Shown here piece by piece: positions 17,123 to 17,569 of a stretch of DNA of 17,569 nt. Below the pieces are notes generated by a model that was not told where the DNA came from, searched no databases, and saw only the letters and a program-made list of their open reading frames with translations. The DNA is from Methylobacteriaceae bacterium (GTDB lineage Bacteria; Pseudomonadota; Alphaproteobacteria; Rhizobiales; Beijerinckiaceae): positions 1 through 17,569 of the forward strand of contig JAISTL010000097.1 of the NCBI GenBank assembly GCA_031272615.1, in the 5' to 3' direction. Positions within the stretch are counted from its first letter, which is position 1. Every line of letters starts with the position of its first letter. The translations under genes and the position numbers were made by a program.

Positions 17123-17409
17123 CTTCATTTTTTACCGGTTTTTTACCTGACGGAAACCGTGTTCCCAAGAACTCCCGCGCCGCCCACAGCCCATCCGCGG
17201 TTTCGCGGTTTTATTTGCGGCCGAATTCATCTATATTATGGTGAACGGGGTGGTGTTCCTTTTGAATGGTGATGATTTTGTCTGGAACATGGGTTATGGT
17301 GACGGGCAGAGTCGGCGAATTCAAGGAGATTTCAACCGGATAGCGAATGCAGGAGAGAACGGATTCTGTTCCATTCCGGCCCGTTTCGACGGTGCCGGTG
17401 ATTCGGCGG

Positions 17410-17569
17410 ATGACGCCGGGAAGCGCGAGGCAGGTGTCGTTCCTGTTCGCGGCGGGTTTGTTTGCTCTCAGCGCAGCGTACCCGGCCGAGGCGAAAATGC
17501 CCGGCTTCCTGGACCGTTTTTTCGGCGGTGAAAACAACACCGAGGTCAAGGAAGTCATCGAGAATCCGA
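17410..17569 (+). CDS. Secreted or envelope protein, N-terminus only
   Basis: The frame runs off the window end. From ATG 17410 the protein begins MTPGSARQVSFLF, then AAGLFALSAAYPAEAKMPGF: a basic n-region, a hydrophobic core and an AEA cleavage site near residue 28, a typical Sec signal peptide. The mature part starts KMPGFLDRFFGGENN and is polar and acidic. An in-frame ATG at 17347 would add 21 residues and spoil the signal-peptide form; an AAGGAG at 17323-17328 is rather far from either start. Too little is visible to name a family. The 17075-17409 stretch upstream shows no other convincing gene; an alternative frame at 17238-17531 lacks any signature. Confidence 0.6.
   Translation, partial: MTPGSARQVSFLFAAGLFALSAAYPAEAKMPGFLDRFFGGENNTEVKEVIENP

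Overview
The window looks like a chromosomal segment of a moderately GC-rich alphaproteobacterium. The basis is gene order and protein character: glyA-nrdR-ribD-ribE-ribH-nusB on one strand and metG-tatD-PhnP-like hydrolase on the other are arrangements typical of that class. No genus can be named from the sequence alone. Most of the window is housekeeping DNA with strong G/C third-position bias.

Left edge (1-2508): a mobile or phage-flavoured patch. It opens inside a BRO-N antirepressor-like gene that is cut off at about base 309 and runs directly, in another frame, into a decayed KilA-N gene carrying in-frame stops. A perfect 9-bp dyad follows, then a small possibly HTH-like ORF, then an apparently intact DUF1016 (YhcG-type) PDDEXK nuclease gene. 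Between that nuclease and parC is an 89-codon frame whose C-terminal half resembles the end of RecO. recO is the expected upstream neighbour of parC in this class, so the patch may have inserted into, or replaced most of, recO.

Core plus-strand block (2509-9844): parC (topoisomerase IV A), glyA (serine hydroxymethyltransferase), nrdR (ribonucleotide reductase repressor), ribD, ribE, ribH (riboflavin synthesis) and nusB (antitermination factor). nrdR-ribD and ribD-ribE are coupled by overlapping stop and start codons. The ribBA gene often found between ribE and ribH is absent. In its place is a 206-bp leader with two mutually exclusive hairpins and a T-rich tract, which looks like an attenuator. 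After nusB, where thiL is often found, is a CpaA/TadV-like membrane protein that has lost both catalytic aspartates of the prepilin-peptidase family.

Minus-strand block (11380-17074): mazG, a HAD phosphatase of the beta-phosphoglucomutase type, a PhnP-like metallo-beta-lactamase hydrolase, tatD, metG (short, type-2 form) and tRNA-Pro(GGG). metG and tatD are 6 bp apart and form a cluster with the hydrolase. Two long non-coding stretches (10622-11379 and 12238-12819) hold several inverted and direct repeats but no convincing gene. At the right edge a plus-strand gene for a secreted or periplasmic protein begins and runs out of the window.

No complete new defence or CRISPR system is visible. 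The parts most worth checking are the truncated phage-regulator/nuclease patch beside the apparent recO remnant, the ribH leader, and the catalytically dead prepilin-peptidase homologue.
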